Assembly (NCBI GenBank): GCA_955652715.1
Contig: CATPBS010000011.1
Coordinates: 1-5,542 of the forward strand
Source of the DNA: an uncultured Candidatus Udaeobacter sp.
GTDB lineage: Bacteria > Verrucomicrobiota > Verrucomicrobiia > Chthoniobacterales > UBA10450
DNA length: 5,542 nucleotides
Direction of reading: 5' to 3'
The notes beneath the pieces are model-generated. The model searched no databases. It was not told the DNA's origin and saw nothing but the letters and a program-made list of their open reading frames with translations. Positions 5,469 through 5,542 of this stretch are shown piece after piece. Position 1 is the first letter of the stretch; every line of letters starts with the position of its first letter. The position numbers and the translations under genes are program-made.

Positions 5469-5542
5469 TTACAGACTCCTTTCTCGTTTTCAGGTTTAAG
5501 TTTGTGAATTATCAGCTTGTTGCCGTCGGGATCCTGTACCAC
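5465..5542 (-). CDS. Second VOC superfamily protein, C-terminal end only
   Basis: The frame enters from the right edge and gives the last 25 residues of a protein, including QDPDGNKLIIHKLK, before TGA at 5467-5465. This matches the end of its downstream neighbour ([14 protein letters not shown]) almost residue for residue, so it is probably another VOC-fold protein and a paralogue. The aligned codons differ mostly at third positions, so the duplication is not recent. The stop overlaps the next start (ATGA), and its final codons contain the neighbour's ribosome-binding site. Its full length, start and any metal ligands lie outside the window. Confidence 0.75.
   Translation of the reverse strand: MVQDPDGNKLIIHKLKPENEKGVCK

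Noticed and set aside
4950..5507. A 185-codon open frame on the + strand opposite the VOC gene
   Set aside because: It is antisense to a conserved VOC gene and crosses the AGGA inverted repeat; no family features are seen.
1..5542. CRISPR array, tRNA, rRNA, insertion sequence or prophage features
   Set aside because: No regularly spaced direct repeats, cloverleaf-like segments, transposase or integrase frames are visible.

Overview
The window looks like a chromosomal piece from a Gram-negative bacterium with an outer membrane. It carries the 3' end of a standard bacterial gyrA, a full sucD, and a set of genes of the kind that build cell-surface glycans or lipopolysaccharide. The phylum cannot be proved from this sequence. 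The gene content, moderately high GC and AGGA-type inverted repeats would suit a Verrucomicrobiota-like soil bacterium, but that is a weak impression.

Layout: gyrA (partial, + strand) enters from the left and stops at 437. Everything else reads leftward on the - strand, so the two transcription units converge. Between them, at 438-762, lie a perfect 10-bp stem-loop that probably ends transcription from both sides, and the remains of a small lipoprotein gene (537-747) broken by one stop codon and one frameshift in a C run. Going upstream on the - strand, the order is a small three-helix membrane protein of the LAB_N ('lipid A biosynthesis, N-terminal') family (763-1128), a family 2 glycosyltransferase of the dolichol-phosphate-mannose synthase/ArnC type (1299-2027), a DegT/DnrJ/EryC1/StrS aminotransferase (2027-3112), a Gfo/Idh/MocA sugar-nucleotide dehydrogenase (3131-4114), succinyl-CoA ligase alpha subunit sucD (4154-5035), a VOC/glyoxalase-fold protein (5109-5468), and the last 25 codons of a second VOC protein (5465-5542).

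How the genes fit together: the dehydrogenase and aminotransferase form the classic pair that oxidises a nucleotide sugar to a keto-sugar and then aminates it. The glycosyltransferase would move the resulting sugar, perhaps onto a polyprenyl phosphate. The LAB_N protein is a membrane partner of a kind linked by name and context to lipid A. The best hypothesis is therefore a four-gene amino-sugar module for lipid A or a surface glycan. Spacings of 18 nt and a TGATG overlap support co-transcription of the first three genes. sucD lies 39 nt upstream of this module and is probably on the same transcript, although its function is unrelated (TCA cycle).

Two short palindromic elements in the gaps are the least expected parts. 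At 1191-1253 there are two copies of a hairpin unit with the same architecture but different stem sequences, placed head to head like a bacterial interspersed mosaic element. At 5039-5109, filling the gap before sucD, is an inverted repeat whose two arms are each built of three 8-bp units ending in AGGA; it leaves sucD without a normal Shine-Dalgarno sequence.
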